Source: Methanolobus vulcani (GTDB taxonomy: Archaea > Halobacteriota > Methanosarcinia > Methanosarcinales > Methanosarcinaceae). Taken from it: DNA of 64,000 nt. Where the stretch lies: NCBI RefSeq assembly GCF_006546655.1, contig NZ_VIAQ01000020.1:171824-235823 (forward strand). Reading direction: 5' to 3'. Below, piece by piece: positions 16,874 to 26,684 of the stretch. The first letter of the stretch is position 1, and each line of letters opens with the position of its first letter. The notes beneath the pieces were generated by a model, which ran no database searches, was not told where the DNA came from, and worked only from the letters and a program-made list of their open reading frames with translations. The translations under genes were made by a program, and so were the position numbers.

Positions 16874-17437
16874 ATGGTCAAAATGAAAGTAGTAGGTTTT
16901 GTAGGAAGTCCAAGAAAGAACGGTAACACCGATGTACTCGTCCAGCAGGTTCTTGACGGAGCTGCAGAAGCAGGGGCAGATGTAGAGAAATTCTACATTA
17001 ATGAAATGAATATAAAAGGCTGCCAGGGATGCACATACTGCAGAGAAGTCGATGGATGCAAACTAAAAGACGATATGTCTAAAGTATATGGTGCCCTTAA
17101 AAATGCAGATGGTTTTGTATTCGGCTCACCTATCTATTTCTTCCAATTCACAAGTCAGATGCGTCAGGTAATTGACCGTTGCTGGGCACTTGTAAATCCT
17201 GATTTTACACCACGTATTGCTGGTGGAAAGAAAGCTATCATAGTCGGTGCACAGGGAAATCCTGAACCTGATGCCTTCAAGGGAGTCTTTGATGAGTTCA
17301 CACAGGTTCTCCAGATGTTTGGAATGGAAGTCAAAGGTACCTTTATCGATGTCGGACACCATGCACCAGGTGAGGCAAAAGAGAACGCAGAGCTTATGGA
17401 ACAGGCTAAGATAGCCGGAACCCAGCTTCTCGCTTAA
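16874..17437 (+). CDS. Iron-sulfur flavoprotein / NADPH-dependent FMN reductase family
   Basis: 187 residues with a flavodoxin-like fold: VVGFVGSPRKNGNTDVLVQQ (FMN phosphate loop), then the compact Cys cluster GCQGCTYCREVDGC, which binds a 4Fe-4S centre in methanogen iron-sulfur flavoproteins, and FGSPIYFFQFTSQMRQVIDR. It transfers electrons, possibly reducing O2 or peroxide in anaerobes. Divergent from the HxlR gene, a common pairing for redox-responsive control. Start 16874 or ATG 16883; AAGG lies just upstream. Confidence 0.9.
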   Translation: MVKMKVVGFVGSPRKNGNTDVLVQQVLDGAAEAGADVEKFYINEMNIKGCQGCTYCREVDGCKLKDDMSKVYGALKNADGFVFGSPIYFFQFTSQMRQVIDRCWALVNPDFTPRIAGGKKAIIVGAQGNPEPDAFKGVFDEFTQVLQMFGMEVKGTFIDVGHHAPGEAKENAELMEQAKIAGTQLLA

Positions 17438-17457
17438 TAATCCTATTTTGATAAAGA

Positions 17458-17486
17458 GACATGCATTCTGCATGTCCCATTTTTTC
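17458..17486. terminator. Terminator hairpin, possibly bidirectional
   Basis: GACATGCA (17458-17465) pairs perfectly with TGCATGTC (17469-17476) around TTC, followed by CCATTTTTTC on the plus strand. It lies between convergent genes. Confidence 0.65.
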
Positions 17487-17521
17487 TGGTAAATTTCACA
17501 GATAAAATCTGTATTGCAGAT

Positions 17522-18589
17522 TTAATCCATATCATTCACTGCAATAAACTCTGCATACACAGGGTAATGATCTGATACTGCTATAGTCTCATTATAATCG
17601 AGTCCGTATTCAAGATCGAACCTGAAAACTCCGCCATTGCCTGTAAAATCAGAACTATCAGTCAGGATTATGCGATCGTAGCTATAATTTGTGGCTTTTG
17701 TTGTTGTATCTACGCTGTTGTCTATGACCCATGTATATGTTTCAAGGTCATTTGTTCCATCCTCATCAAAATAAGACCCATCTGCATTCAGGTCGCCAAG
17801 GATGATGAAGTCCTTTTCAGCAGGATAGATATCCTGTGCATATTCCAGGACATTATCCAAGGCATTAATCTCTTCAGTAGCCTCATCAGGATCAGTGTGT
17901 ATGACCATAAGGACTGCGTCAAAGTTTCCTTCAGTTGAGCTGAAAGATGCAATGAAAGGTTCCCTGTGGAAACTGTCACTATCGTTTGCTTCAGGATATA
18001 CCTGAGCGTATCCGGTAATCTCCACGGTTTCGGTGTTGAATATGTATGCATATTGTTCTTTTGAAGAAGTTCTTCCAAGCCTTTCACTTATGGCATAATC
18101 ATATTGATGTCCATCAGAGTTGACCTGATCCATAAGTGCAGGTATGGTTGTCTGGGATGAGCCACGGATTTCCTGTATTGCAATGATGTCATATTCATGG
18201 ACTATTTTCGCAATAGTGTCCATGGCGTCTTCTTTTCCTGCTTTTGTAACACCAAATACCTGTATATTGAAAGAACCAATTTTCAGGTTTTCAACATTAT
18301 TTATCACAGGTTCCGGTTCTGGAGCATTTTCGATGTTTGAGTCTTCTTCAAGATCTTCAATAGAGGCAAACTGCTCTTCTTCACTGAAGTTTTTATGTTC
18401 GTCTTTTTCATCTTTATAAGTTGTATTGTTCTCTATATGGGTGTTGGTTTCATCTGCATTGTCATAACTATCCACATTTGCGTTTTCTGAAAATGCTGTC
18501 TCTTTGTCAGAAAGACAACCTGAGCTGCCACTGGCTAATATTATAAGTATGTTAAGGGTAATTATAAGTATAATATTTGATTTATGCAT
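17522..18589 (-). CDS. Secreted endonuclease/exonuclease/phosphatase (DNase I-like) lipoprotein
   Basis: 355 residues. A signal peptide with lipobox SSGC (Cys25) leads into an acidic linker (to about residue 95). The EEP fold follows: LKIGSFNIQVFG, DIIAIQEIRGSS (the metal-binding Glu), HTDPDEA, FIILGDLNADGSYF (catalytic D-x-N) and AVSDHYPVYAEF (catalytic S-D-H). All catalytic residues are present. It should hydrolyse phosphodiesters, perhaps extracellular DNA, on the cell surface. ATG is preceded by AAAAGGAG. Confidence 0.9.
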   Translation of the reverse strand: MHKSNIILIITLNILIILASGSSGCLSDKETAFSENANVDSYDNADETNTHIENNTTYKDEKDEHKNFSEEEQFASIEDLEEDSNIENAPEPEPVINNVENLKIGSFNIQVFGVTKAGKEDAMDTIAKIVHEYDIIAIQEIRGSSQTTIPALMDQVNSDGHQYDYAISERLGRTSSKEQYAYIFNTETVEITGYAQVYPEANDSDSFHREPFIASFSSTEGNFDAVLMVIHTDPDEATEEINALDNVLEYAQDIYPAEKDFIILGDLNADGSYFDEDGTNDLETYTWVIDNSVDTTTKATNYSYDRIILTDSSDFTGNGGVFRFDLEYGLDYNETIAVSDHYPVYAEFIAVNDMD

Positions 18590-18844
18590 CGTATGATACT
18601 CCTTTTGAATATCATATGGTTGGTTGCTATTGATTTATACTTATAGTTCGTCCTAATATGTCTCTTGCATATTTTTTAAGAGTAGTTGAATATAAAAAAC
18701 TTGAATTTAGGGTAGTATGAAGCTTTTGAAAGACTCATATATGTAAGATTACAAAAGCTGGAAATTATTTTTCAAAATAACAATTACTTTATTACTTTGT
18801 ATGAAGAAAAAATGAGATGTGGGTTGTTATGAGATTGTTAATAT

Positions 18845-19072
18845 TCAGGATTCTATAATCCCTGATTCTTCCAGCTCTTTTTTAATTTCAAGGCGATTTT
18901 TGTCTACAGGACAGTCTTCAAGGACATTTTCAGAAGTTATTACTGGTACCGGGTTTTGCATATCCGGATGGCTACAGTAATATGCAGTTCCAACTCGGGT
19001 TCTTCCAGGGACACCTGCACATTTAGAAAATAGGGGGATATTTTTCTTATAGTTACATGTTTTACAGTCCAT
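18845..19072 (-). CDS. Conserved small Cys protein (75 aa)
   Basis: The protein starts MDCKTCNYKKNI, followed by FSKCAGVPGRTRVGTAYYCS, then H and a C-terminal NVLEDCPVDKNRLEIK. The CxxC...C...C...C spacing suggests a metal site. The central VPGRTRVGTAYYCSHP has the look of a conserved family, but I do not recognise a function. SD site GGAGAAAG lies upstream of ATG. Single gene. Confidence 0.65.
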   Translation of the reverse strand: MDCKTCNYKKNIPLFSKCAGVPGRTRVGTAYYCSHPDMQNPVPVITSENVLEDCPVDKNRLEIKKELEESGIIES

Positions 19073-19277
19073 TTTCTTTCTCCAGATACTAATTTAGGCC
19101 CTTTTATAACAGCATATGGGTTAATATATTTACAATCATAATATATTTGTGTCCACGCTTATATCTCTTGTGTTCTTTCTATATATTTCATCGCCATACA
19201 TTATCATCGTCATATTTATATTTTTTATACCAAATTTGTCATATTTTATATAGTATGGGTGCCATACAGATTAATTG

Positions 19278-19365
19278 GCAAAGGGAGCGAAAATTACCAC
19301 CATTGTCTCATAATTTAATCATACCAACCAGTTTTTCATATTTTGAGAACACATGCTCCCTTTGC
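19278..19365 (+). ncRNA. Candidate 5'-leader structure, 11-bp perfect closing stem
   Basis: GCAAAGGGAGC (19278-19288) is exactly complementary to GCTCCCTTTGC (19355-19365). An inner pair TCTCA/TGAGA is also possible. It lies about 100 nt before the gene at 19467 on the same strand. It shares the 11-mer CATACCAACCA with the candidate RNA at 10495-10600. A 101-codon frame crossing it (19147-19452) is not protein-like. Confidence 0.4.
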
Positions 19366-19466
19366 TACTTTAAGTTGCTCATGAAATGTGAATTACTTTT
19401 TATGATTGAAAAATTCATGTCACTAAAAATAAATATACTTTGTAATGAGTAAATGACGAGGTTAAA

Positions 19467-19919
19467 ATGATAGACAAAGGATTTCTGCATGGTTCATTAC
19501 TTCTTTTTCTGGGAGTGATTATAGGTCTTAGTGCAAGTAATCTTTCATGTGATCCTGTTCCTGTGGAAGGTTTGATATTTGTGGAGGGTCTTATGTCCGG
19601 GCACTCTGGCAACGATAGTTCAACTGTGGTGTATAAATACAACTTGACTTTTTATAATAGTGGGAACGAAAACATCTATGTTAACACAATAGAACCTGTA
19701 CTTTCCTCTGATCCAAGAATACTTTCAACTCAGCGTTCATTGGTCAGTGAGATAAACAGGTATGTTTCTCCTGGTTCTGTTGTATCAATAGAAGGCAGTA
19801 TTCTTATCAATTCCGAAAATTCATCAAAGGAAGATCTTATAGATATTGAGCAAACTATCCGATGCATAAACATGACATCAACAGAAACGATTCATTGTTT
19901 CAATTATCCACCCGAATGA
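19467..19919 (+). CDS. Membrane-anchored extracellular beta-domain protein (150 aa)
   Basis: An N-terminal hydrophobic segment (GSLLLFLGVIIGLSASNLS) acts as signal or anchor. After it comes a beta-sandwich-like stretch (VVYKYNLTFYNSGNENIYVN, then YVSPGSVVSIEGSILINSEN) rich in N-x-S/T sites, typical of surface proteins in methanogens. ATG follows GAGGTTAAA. No named family is assigned. The leader may contain the structured element at 19278. Confidence 0.6.
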   Translation: MIDKGFLHGSLLLFLGVIIGLSASNLSCDPVPVEGLIFVEGLMSGHSGNDSSTVVYKYNLTFYNSGNENIYVNTIEPVLSSDPRILSTQRSLVSEINRYVSPGSVVSIEGSILINSENSSKEDLIDIEQTIRCINMTSTETIHCFNYPPE

Positions 19920-20004
19920 TTTGTTTCATTAAACAAAATATAAGGATACGGTATTAATATAAGATTAAATGCAATAAGCCTCATTATAGGCAACAGGTGT
20001 TAAA

Positions 20005-20460
20005 ATGAAGCTTGACCAAAAAGATAAGGATAGGATTGTATCAATTGTAGCGTCACGCTATTTTTCTGAACAGGGCTGGAAATGGATTGATCTTAATGCT
20101 GACATTTCAAAGATACACAAAGCACATGATGACCTTCGGGATCAATATGCTGCATATCCTTATATGAGCAGGGACTGGTATGTCAGTAACTCCGCTACAA
20201 AAAGCACACATATGTGTGAGAACTGGGAAGAATTGAGCGAACTTGTGGAGTTTCTGAATGCATATGGCCATTATTTTGACTTCCTCGTGAAAGATTCCAG
20301 GAAATCGCTATGTATTGCCAGTACAGATGGAAACCTGAGTCATGAGGAAAAAACAGCTATCTCTGCTGCCAGAAGATCAAGATATAATGTTTTTGTTTTC
20401 AGGGTAGATGTTCCTGAAGATATAGATTTCGAACTGATGCAGATAGGCGGGGGAATGTAA
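20005..20460 (+). CDS. Uncharacterised protein, possible nuclease-like fold (151 aa)
   Basis: The C-terminal half, HYFDFLVKDSRKSLCIASTD followed by EEKTAISAARRSRYNVFVFR, has a D...(10 residues)...strand...basic helix...strand layout loosely like PD-(D/E)XK folds. The expected E-x-K is replaced by CIAST, so catalysis is doubtful. N-terminal part is helical (QKDKDRIVSIVASRYFSEQG). No signal peptide. Alone between two other single genes. Function unknown. Confidence 0.5.
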   Translation: MKLDQKDKDRIVSIVASRYFSEQGWKWIDLNADISKIHKAHDDLRDQYAAYPYMSRDWYVSNSATKSTHMCENWEELSELVEFLNAYGHYFDFLVKDSRKSLCIASTDGNLSHEEKTAISAARRSRYNVFVFRVDVPEDIDFELMQIGGGM

Positions 20461-20684
20461 GTAGCTATTCCCAGCGACATATTCATATTATGTGTGCACA
20501 ATTTCGGCCTACCTTTATATATTATACTTTAGTATTATACCCCGTCGTGGTTACATTTATGTAGCAAGTCATACTGTAAGTGACCTGTTGCTTTATAATA
20601 ATTATAATAGTATCGATTATAAAATTTACAACTAAATTTACATTTAAAATCAGAATAAAATTAAACTTTGAGAGGAGTTTTAAT

Positions 20685-22700
20685 ATGGAAGCATTAATTT
20701 ATCTTGCCCCTCTTGCTGGTCTCGTTAGTTTGTTATTTGCTGGTTTCTTTGCAAAAAGTGTCCTTAGTGAGGATGCAGGTTCAGAGAAAATGCAGGAAAT
20801 AGCAGGTGCCGTCCAGGAGGGTGCGATGGCATATTTGAATCGTCAATATAAAACAATAGCAATTGTTGCTGTTATTCTTGCAGTACTTATCTTTGCTCTT
20901 CTTCCCGAAGGTGGCAAGATTGCTGCCGGATTCCTTGTTGGTGCATTAAGTTCTGCAGCAGCAGGTTATGTAGGTATGAACGTTTCCGTAAGGGCAAACG
21001 TCAGAACCGCAAGTGCAGCATCAAAGGGCCTTCAGAAGGCAATGTCCGTTGCGTTCCGTGGTGGAGCTGTAACAGGTCTTGCTGTGGTCGGTCTTGCACT
21101 TCTCGGTACAAGTGGTTTCTACATTCTTTACGGTGATGTTGATCTTGTAGTCGGTTTCGGTTTTGGTGCAAGTCTTATCAGTCTCTTCGCAAGGGTTGGC
21201 GGTGGAATATTCACCAAGGCAGCCGATGTAGGAGCAGACCTTGTAGGTAAGGTCGAAGCAGGTATCCCTGAAGATGACCCACGTAACGCTGGTGTAATCG
21301 CTGACAACGTCGGTGACAACGTCGGTGACTGTGCCGGTATGGGTGCTGACCTTTTCGAGACATACGTAGTAACAGTTCTTGCATCAATGCTTCTTGGATC
21401 ACTTATCCTTGATTCATACGCAAACGCAATTCTTTTCCCACTCATCCTTGGTGCAGTGGCAATCTTCGCATCTATCATTTCCGTCTTCTTCGTGAAAGTC
21501 GGCAGCGATGGAAAGATCATGAAAGCACTCTATAAAGGAGTAGCAGTCTCTGCAGTTCTCTGTCTTGTTGCTTTCTATTTCGTTACAACTTCCCTCATGG
21601 GAGACATGAACTTCTATTATGCATCCATAGTGGGTGTAATTATCATGGTTCTCATGGTGGTTTTCACAGAATATTATACTTCAACTTCATTCCGTCCTGT
21701 AAAGACAATCGCAGCAGCATCCGAAACCGGTGCCGGTACAAATGTCATTTCAGGTCTTGCAATTGGTTTTGAGAGTACAGCACTTCCTGTAATCATTATC
21801 ATTATAGGTATCCTGTCTTCATTCTTCATTGTAGGTGGAGCAGCAAGTCCTGCAATCGGCCTTTATGGAATTTCAGTAGCAGCAGCAGCAATGCTCTCAA
21901 CAACCGGTATGATTGTAGCTCTTGATTCATATGGCCCTATCACTGACAACGCTGGTGGTATTGCAGAAATGGCTGGCATGCCATCCAATGTACGTAAGAT
22001 CACTGATGCACTTGATGCAGTAGGTAATACCACAAAGGCAGTCACAAAAGGATATGCAATCGGATCAGCTGCACTTGGTGCATTGGCACTTTTCGCAGAT
22101 TACACCGGAAAGGTAAATCTTACAGGTGCTGATCTCAGTCTTACCAAGCCAGTTGTTCTTGTAGGTCTTTTCATTGGTGGACTGCTTCCATTCGTTTTCA
22201 GTGCTGTAACAATGCAGGCTGTAGGAAAGGCAGCATTCAAGATCGTCAACGAGGTTCGCCGCCAGTTCCGTGAAATTCCAGGAATCATGGAAGGAACTGC
22301 AAAGCCAGAATATGGTAAGTGTGTCGATATCGTCACAGCAGCCGCAATTAAGGAAATGGCAATACCTGGTGCTCTTGCAATCTTCACACCACTTATTGTA
22401 GGTCTTGTACTCGGTCCAGCAGCTCTTGGTGGTCTTCTTATCGGTATCATTGTCTGTGGTCTTTTACTTGCACTCACAATGGACAACGGTGGTGGAGCAT
22501 GGGACAATGCTAAGAAGCTCATCGAAGATGGACAGCATGGTGGAAAGGGCTCAGAAGCTCACAAGGCAGCTGTAGTCGGTGACACTGTTGGTGACCCATT
22601 CAAGGACACATCCGGACCTGCTCTTAACGCTTTGATCAAAGTAGTGAACATGGTTGCAATCCTGTTCGCATCTCTGTTCATTGGCGCAGGACTGTTCTAA
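20685..22700 (+). CDS. hppA: Membrane-bound proton-translocating pyrophosphatase
   Basis: 671 residues and about 16 transmembrane helices. The PPi site [19 protein letters not shown] and the following [19 protein letters not shown] are intact, as is the C-terminal [17 protein letters not shown]. The motif GNTTKA near residue 451 has Lys where K+-dependent enzymes have Ala, so this is the K+-independent, H+-pumping type. It uses PPi hydrolysis to build an ion gradient. I chose ATG 20685, which has GAGGAG about 9 nt upstream; an upstream ATG (20580) would add an unlikely hydrophobic extension. TATATATTATACTTTAG near 20517 is a likely promoter. Confidence 0.96.
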   Translation: MEALIYLAPLAGLVSLLFAGFFAKSVLSEDAGSEKMQEIAGAVQEGAMAYLNRQYKTIAIVAVILAVLIFALLPEGGKIAAGFLVGALSSAAAGYVGMNVSVRANVRTASAASKGLQKAMSVAFRGGAVTGLAVVGLALLGTSGFYILYGDVDLVVGFGFGASLISLFARVGGGIFTKAADVGADLVGKVEAGIPEDDPRNAGVIADNVGDNVGDCAGMGADLFETYVVTVLASMLLGSLILDSYANAILFPLILGAVAIFASIISVFFVKVGSDGKIMKALYKGVAVSAVLCLVAFYFVTTSLMGDMNFYYASIVGVIIMVLMVVFTEYYTSTSFRPVKTIAAASETGAGTNVISGLAIGFESTALPVIIIIIGILSSFFIVGGAASPAIGLYGISVAAAAMLSTTGMIVALDSYGPITDNAGGIAEMAGMPSNVRKITDALDAVGNTTKAVTKGYAIGSAALGALALFADYTGKVNLTGADLSLTKPVVLVGLFIGGLLPFVFSAVTMQAVGKAAFKIVNEVRRQFREIPGIMEGTAKPEYGKCVDIVTAAAIKEMAIPGALAIFTPLIVGLVLGPAALGGLLIGIIVCGLLLALTMDNGGGAWDNAKKLIEDGQHGGKGSEAHKAAVVGDTVGDPFKDTSGPALNALIKVVNMVAILFASLFIGAGLF

Positions 22701-22719
22701 ACAAAATATACAAAAATCA

Positions 22720-22752
22720 TTCCGGCTTAAGCCGGAAATGGTTTTTCTTTTT
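22720..22752 (+). terminator. hppA terminator
   Basis: Perfect palindrome TTCCGGCTTAAGCCGGAA (22720-22737) followed by ATGGTTTTTCTTTTT. Confidence 0.75.
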
Positions 22753-22883
22753 AGATTCTTATACTCTTATTTCCATTAACAATAAGTCTATTTTCGATTC
22801 AGTGTTCAATAAAAAAGAATAGAATATCCGAATCCGGATATTTTAATTTTAAACAAAATAATCAAAAGTCAATATTTATATCT

Positions 22884-23063
22884 TTATTTCTTTCCAAGGA
22901 AGTAGTATGCAGCTGCACCTAATATACCAAATAGAAAAGCCACAATGATCCAGAGTGCTTTCTTAATTGGGTCTAGGCCTTTGTTATTTGTAAAGATATC
23001 ATAGACTACCCATATAAATGAAGCCAGTACGATTAATCCCCATATGTTATACAACATTGACAT
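22884..23063 (-). CDS. Small two-helix membrane protein (PLDc_N-like, 59 aa)
   Basis: MSMLYNIWGLIVLASFIWVV, then YDIFTNNKGLDPIKKALWII and VAFLFGILGAAAYYFLGKK. Two transmembrane helices are separated by a polar turn with D-x-x-x-K. This is the pattern of the PLDc_N (cardiolipin synthase N-terminal) family that also exists as free-standing small proteins. I chose ATG 23063 because GAGGTG lies 6 nt upstream; GTG 23072 is the in-frame alternative. Function unknown. Confidence 0.7.
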   Translation of the reverse strand: MSMLYNIWGLIVLASFIWVVYDIFTNNKGLDPIKKALWIIVAFLFGILGAAAYYFLGKK

Positions 23064-23259
23064 AAATATCACCTCAAAAAAGATAGCCTACACCCTCTAT
23101 ATATATTTTATCCGGGACTTAGCGAAGTAAAAATATTGTAAATTGGCTATGTAGCTGTTGCTTATTACTTATTTTCTGCTATATGTTTTAATTAGAAGAG
23201 ACCTACCGGTCTGTTATTAGTGCTTTAAGTTTAAAAATAATAGCAAAAAACATTTGTTT

Positions 23260-23343
23260 GCACGGGTGGTTGGGTTTAATGTATTTGGGGAGTGGGGTTT
23301 AAGTGTGGGAGTGGGTTTAGTGTATGAAAAGAGCCACCCGCGC
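23260..23343 (+). other. G-rich tract inside a 10-bp inverted repeat (possible G-quadruplex RNA/DNA)
   Basis: GCACGGGTGG (23260-23269) pairs with CCACCCGCGC (23334-23343), one mismatch. Between and including the left arm are six runs of three or four G (23264, 23272, 23287, 23294, 23307, 23313) on the plus strand, in direct-repeat-like units (GGGTTTAATGTAT, GGGTTTAAGTGT, GGGTTTAGTGTAT). There is no reading frame. The flanking 23064-23523 stretch holds nothing else identifiable. Confidence 0.4.
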
Positions 23344-23523
23344 AAGAACACGCTAAAAATGGCATAATGCTATTTATATTTTTTGTTTTGGCATTGCACT
23401 TTTGCTCATATTTAATATTTTCAAATTTAGCAATCAATCTCTCTCTTCTATTTATCAGGATTAAATATGGGATGCAAATAAATAATAGAGAAACGTAGTG
23501 TCAGTGTCTTCGGAGTAATATAG

Positions 23524-24429
23524 ATGGTAGAGGATATTGGAACACTTGTTCGCAAGGGATTTGGAACATGGACTGGCAACCTGAACTTATGTGTGCCTTT
23601 TATATTGAAAATAGCTGCATCTGTTTTTTTTCTTATGTTCTCGGTGATATTGTTCACAATATTGTTCATTGTCCCTGCAATGTCAGATACAATAGATCCT
23701 GCAAGTATGACACAGGATGAAATGTTTGATCTGATGTATTCCGTATTCTATGAACATATGCTGGTAATAGCAATCTTCTCTATCTTTCTGTTTGCTATAT
23801 ATATGATAATTGATTCTTTCATAATGGCCGGTGCCATCGGCATGGCCAAAGAAGCACTTGAAAAAGGGCACACTCGTATAGGCACCATGTTCATAATAGG
23901 CAAGCGGAATTATCTGCACCTGTTCTTTGTTAATGTATTGATAGTTTTGCTGATACTGGCTGGAGTGATATTCCTTGTACCAGGTTTTCTCTCCATAGAT
24001 GACATCAATATTCTTCTGTCAAATCCTGATATGGCCACTGCCAGTGCATCACTACTGGTCTTAGGTATGTTCCTATGGGCTTTTTACACCATTATTATCA
24101 GCTTGTTGCTCTTCCTTGTAAATTATGTGCTTGTGGCAGACGAACTTGATCCGATAACTGCAATTGAAACCGGAGTATCTTTTGTCCTTTCCAATAAACT
24201 GGCATCGATTGGAATGTGGCTGGTTATTATGGGTATCTCCTTTGTACTGGGAGTCGTTGGACAGATCACATCTTATGTTGATATCGTAGCTCAGTTATGG
24301 TCACTAATCGATCTACTCCTGAGCACCATCGTAATACAGCCACTGATCACTGTGTGGCTGACACGTTTCTATCTTGACAGGACAGAAAGGAAATTATATT
24401 CATTTGAGGATTACTTGCTGGATTACTGA
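23524..24429 (+). CDS. Multi-pass membrane protein, DUF7847/GDPD-membrane-domain-like
   Basis: 301 residues with about six hydrophobic helices (near 23-50, 78-102, 135-160, 177-205, 222-245 and 254-280). The N-terminal VRKGFGTWTGNLNLCVPFIL and the later FVNYVLVADELDPITAIETG resemble a family of integral membrane proteins with a repeated W...P...A-x-x-x-S/G pattern. It may be a lipid- or transport-related protein; function unknown. The last codons overlap the end of the convergent thiolase gene by 7 bp. Confidence 0.65.
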   Translation: MVEDIGTLVRKGFGTWTGNLNLCVPFILKIAASVFFLMFSVILFTILFIVPAMSDTIDPASMTQDEMFDLMYSVFYEHMLVIAIFSIFLFAIYMIIDSFIMAGAIGMAKEALEKGHTRIGTMFIIGKRNYLHLFFVNVLIVLLILAGVIFLVPGFLSIDDINILLSNPDMATASASLLVLGMFLWAFYTIIISLLLFLVNYVLVADELDPITAIETGVSFVLSNKLASIGMWLVIMGISFVLGVVGQITSYVDIVAQLWSLIDLLLSTIVIQPLITVWLTRFYLDRTERKLYSFEDYLLDY

Positions 24430-25343
24430 TCCCGTTTAAGCAGTTTACAAGCCTGGCAGACCTTCTCGGTACAAGCCTGACCGCATATACTGCATTTCTG
24501 AAGGCCTTCCTGCGGGTATTCTCTTCCAAGTATTCCTGAAACCTTATCAAACCCACTTAAAAGTGCATATTTTGTACCCGGATGCTTTACTTCAAAGTCA
24601 TTCAACATTACCCTTATCTCTCTTCTCATGGCTTCATGAGCATATGGACAACCTCCAAATCCAAGAGGAAGGTCATTCAAATAAGCATAAAGAGCAACCT
24701 CTTTTTCAGGTATGTGTCTCAGAGGTTTCATTCTGAGCACCAGTCCTTCAAGTTCCTTGGGAGGAGCCAGTCTCACCATACGTGAAACATCACCTTTCAG
24801 ATGGTTCAACAAAATAGTCTGTGCTTCATCATCCAGATTATGACCGATTGCAAGTTTTGTAGCTCCCATCTCTAAGGCAATCTTATTGATAAGTGATTTC
24901 CTGAGGACTCCGCAATAGCTACAGGCACCTTTTTCTCTCTGCTGTGGAGCTATCTCATCCATGGTGGTGTCATATTCATCTTTAAATGAACGTACAATGT
25001 GCCTGACACCAAGTTTTGATGTGAGTTCACGTGCGGATTCAATAGTATCAGGACGGTAACCTTCGATTCCCTCATCGATGGATATTCCAACAATCTCAAT
25101 ATCAGGTCTTTTGCCGAATAATTTGTGAAGTATGTAGAGTGTTGTGCTACTATCCTTACCACCGCTCAGACCCACAGCTATCATTTCATTTCTTTTGATG
25201 CTGTAATGCTTCCTGATTGTAAGTTTTATCTTACGTTCAACATCCTCTATAAAGTGCTTCCGGCAAAGGTGCATTCCGGAATATTTCTGGAAAATAATTG
25301 CATCATTGTTGCATTTATTACATTTGATCGTTTTTGAATCCAT
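24423..25343 (-). CDS. tRNA 2-thiolation enzyme, NcsA/Ncs6-TtuA type (TIGR00269)
   Basis: 306 residues. N-terminal zinc finger (CNKC...CRKH), PP-loop GLSGGKDSSTTLYILHKLFG, catalytic Cys in GACSYCGVLRKSLIN, second conserved region AIGHNLDDEAQTILLNHLKG followed by GGCPYAHEAMRREI, and a C-terminal zinc ribbon (CSICGQACTEKVCQAC). It activates U34 (or a similar position) by adenylation and inserts sulfur with a ubiquitin-like donor. All catalytic cysteines are present. A chromosomal housekeeping gene at the left edge of the accessory island. Confidence 0.93.
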   Translation of the reverse strand: MDSKTIKCNKCNNDAIIFQKYSGMHLCRKHFIEDVERKIKLTIRKHYSIKRNEMIAVGLSGGKDSSTTLYILHKLFGKRPDIEIVGISIDEGIEGYRPDTIESARELTSKLGVRHIVRSFKDEYDTTMDEIAPQQREKGACSYCGVLRKSLINKIALEMGATKLAIGHNLDDEAQTILLNHLKGDVSRMVRLAPPKELEGLVLRMKPLRHIPEKEVALYAYLNDLPLGFGGCPYAHEAMRREIRVMLNDFEVKHPGTKYALLSGFDKVSGILGREYPQEGLQKCSICGQACTEKVCQACKLLKRDQ

Positions 25344-25519
25344 TAATTATGGACATGAAATCTTATTATATAAAATGTGGGTATAAACCGATAGTTCATA
25401 CTAGAAGTTCCAGAATATATCCGATGTTCTTTAATCTTAATTTATAGAAATATGCCAGATTACTCACTGACAATTTCCATATGAAACATTACATATAAAT
25501 GATTATTCCTTGCGGATCT

Positions 25520-26356
25520 TCACAACATATTAAAATCGTTGATGAATGTGTCAGTAATATTTATGCCACTATCAAAAGCCATAATAACGTAAATTTTTGC
25601 TAAAAATTCGTAATTAAAAACTGTAAATAAACTATTGGCTATTGAATTTTTAATCATGTATTGTACATGAGGATACTTCCCAAAAGTACTTGAAAGGAAA
25701 TCATTACAATATGAATTAATTTGCTCTGCCTTCTCGACAGGAACCGAAGATATTTGTGCTTTAACAAAATCATCTGGATATTCATATTCTAAAAAAGTAC
25801 GAATATCATCTAAGAATAAATCCTCAAAACCATTGTTGTAGAATTCTCTTAGATTGGGAATCATTGATATAAATATCTCATCAATCCATCGAAAGATATC
25901 ATAAGCATGTGTCTTTCCTTTACTATCAAGAAACATTGAAACGTTATATGCATATTCAGCTTTTCCAAATAGATTTGTATTAAAAAATGTTTCCTTGAAC
26001 AGTGTAGAATTAAAAATAAATTTTAGGTAACGAATTTCAATGTCCGAAAGGATTAGATTTGTTTTTTTGTATTCATTGCATTCTTTAACTCGATTTTTTA
26101 AATAATCAAGGTATGGTTCGGGTTTTGCATGTAATACAGAAATAAGCCCTTTTTTTCCAAGTACACTTTTGATTTCAAGTGCATTGTTTTCCATCAAAAA
26201 TTTTCTTGCTCGTTGAAATGTTGATGTACTCAGTGTCTTTTTATTATACATAAAGTGAAGCGTCTCTTCTGCTGTTTTCTCATTCATTGTTGCAAGATAC
26301 AGAAGCCCTTCAAAGGATTCATCTTCAAATTTGTTCTTTAATGTTTTATTAGGCAT
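25520..26356 (-). CDS. Winged-helix-like uncharacterised protein (278 aa)
   Basis: The N-terminal 80 residues (EDESFEGLLYLATMNEKTAE, then STSTFQRARKFLMENNALE) look like a winged-helix DNA-binding domain. The remaining 200 residues are helical (YNVSMFLDSKGKTHAYDIFR, FLEYEYPDDFVKAQISSVPV) with no recognised fold. AT-rich and lysine-rich, unlike the housekeeping genes to the left. It marks the start of the accessory island and could regulate the integrase region. Confidence 0.5.
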   Translation of the reverse strand: MPNKTLKNKFEDESFEGLLYLATMNEKTAEETLHFMYNKKTLSTSTFQRARKFLMENNALEIKSVLGKKGLISVLHAKPEPYLDYLKNRVKECNEYKKTNLILSDIEIRYLKFIFNSTLFKETFFNTNLFGKAEYAYNVSMFLDSKGKTHAYDIFRWIDEIFISMIPNLREFYNNGFEDLFLDDIRTFLEYEYPDDFVKAQISSVPVEKAEQINSYCNDFLSSTFGKYPHVQYMIKNSIANSLFTVFNYEFLAKIYVIMAFDSGINITDTFINDFNML

Positions 26357-26684
26357 GGTGGATTAAATATTGTGTTTTTTTATTTTTAATGATTATGTGT
26401 TATTTCATTATGTATTTTCCGTATCATTAAGCATATTGCGCGATTTGTGAATAATTTAATAAAAAATAATAATCATTGATTATTTAGATACCATTATATG
26501 TTTGAATAACATAATAATACTCATGCGAATCAAGCTTGTAATTCTAATAACACAGCAAAATCACAATGTAACAGATCTATTATGAAAAGATTGGAAAATA
26601 TAACGTATAACTAGTATAATCTGATCAAGAATAGCTTTGAAAACAATTATGGAATAGAAAACACAAAAATAGGGAGGATGAATT
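26357..26684. other. Intergenic region, no gene seen
   Basis: AT-rich, over 70 percent A+T by eye. Contains TATA-like TATAACGTATAACTAGTATAAT near 26599-26620 that may drive the integrase operon. No frame with a start. Confidence 0.35.

Noticed and set aside
19147..19452. 101-codon plus-strand frame
   Set aside because: Composition is not protein-like, it crosses a perfect inverted repeat, and no SD site is present.
20005..20460. Functional PD-(D/E)XK nuclease
   Set aside because: The expected E-x-K residues after the first acidic residue are not present.
25344..25519. Left attachment site of the island
   Set aside because: I looked for direct repeats here and near 59200-60940 but found no convincing match by eye.
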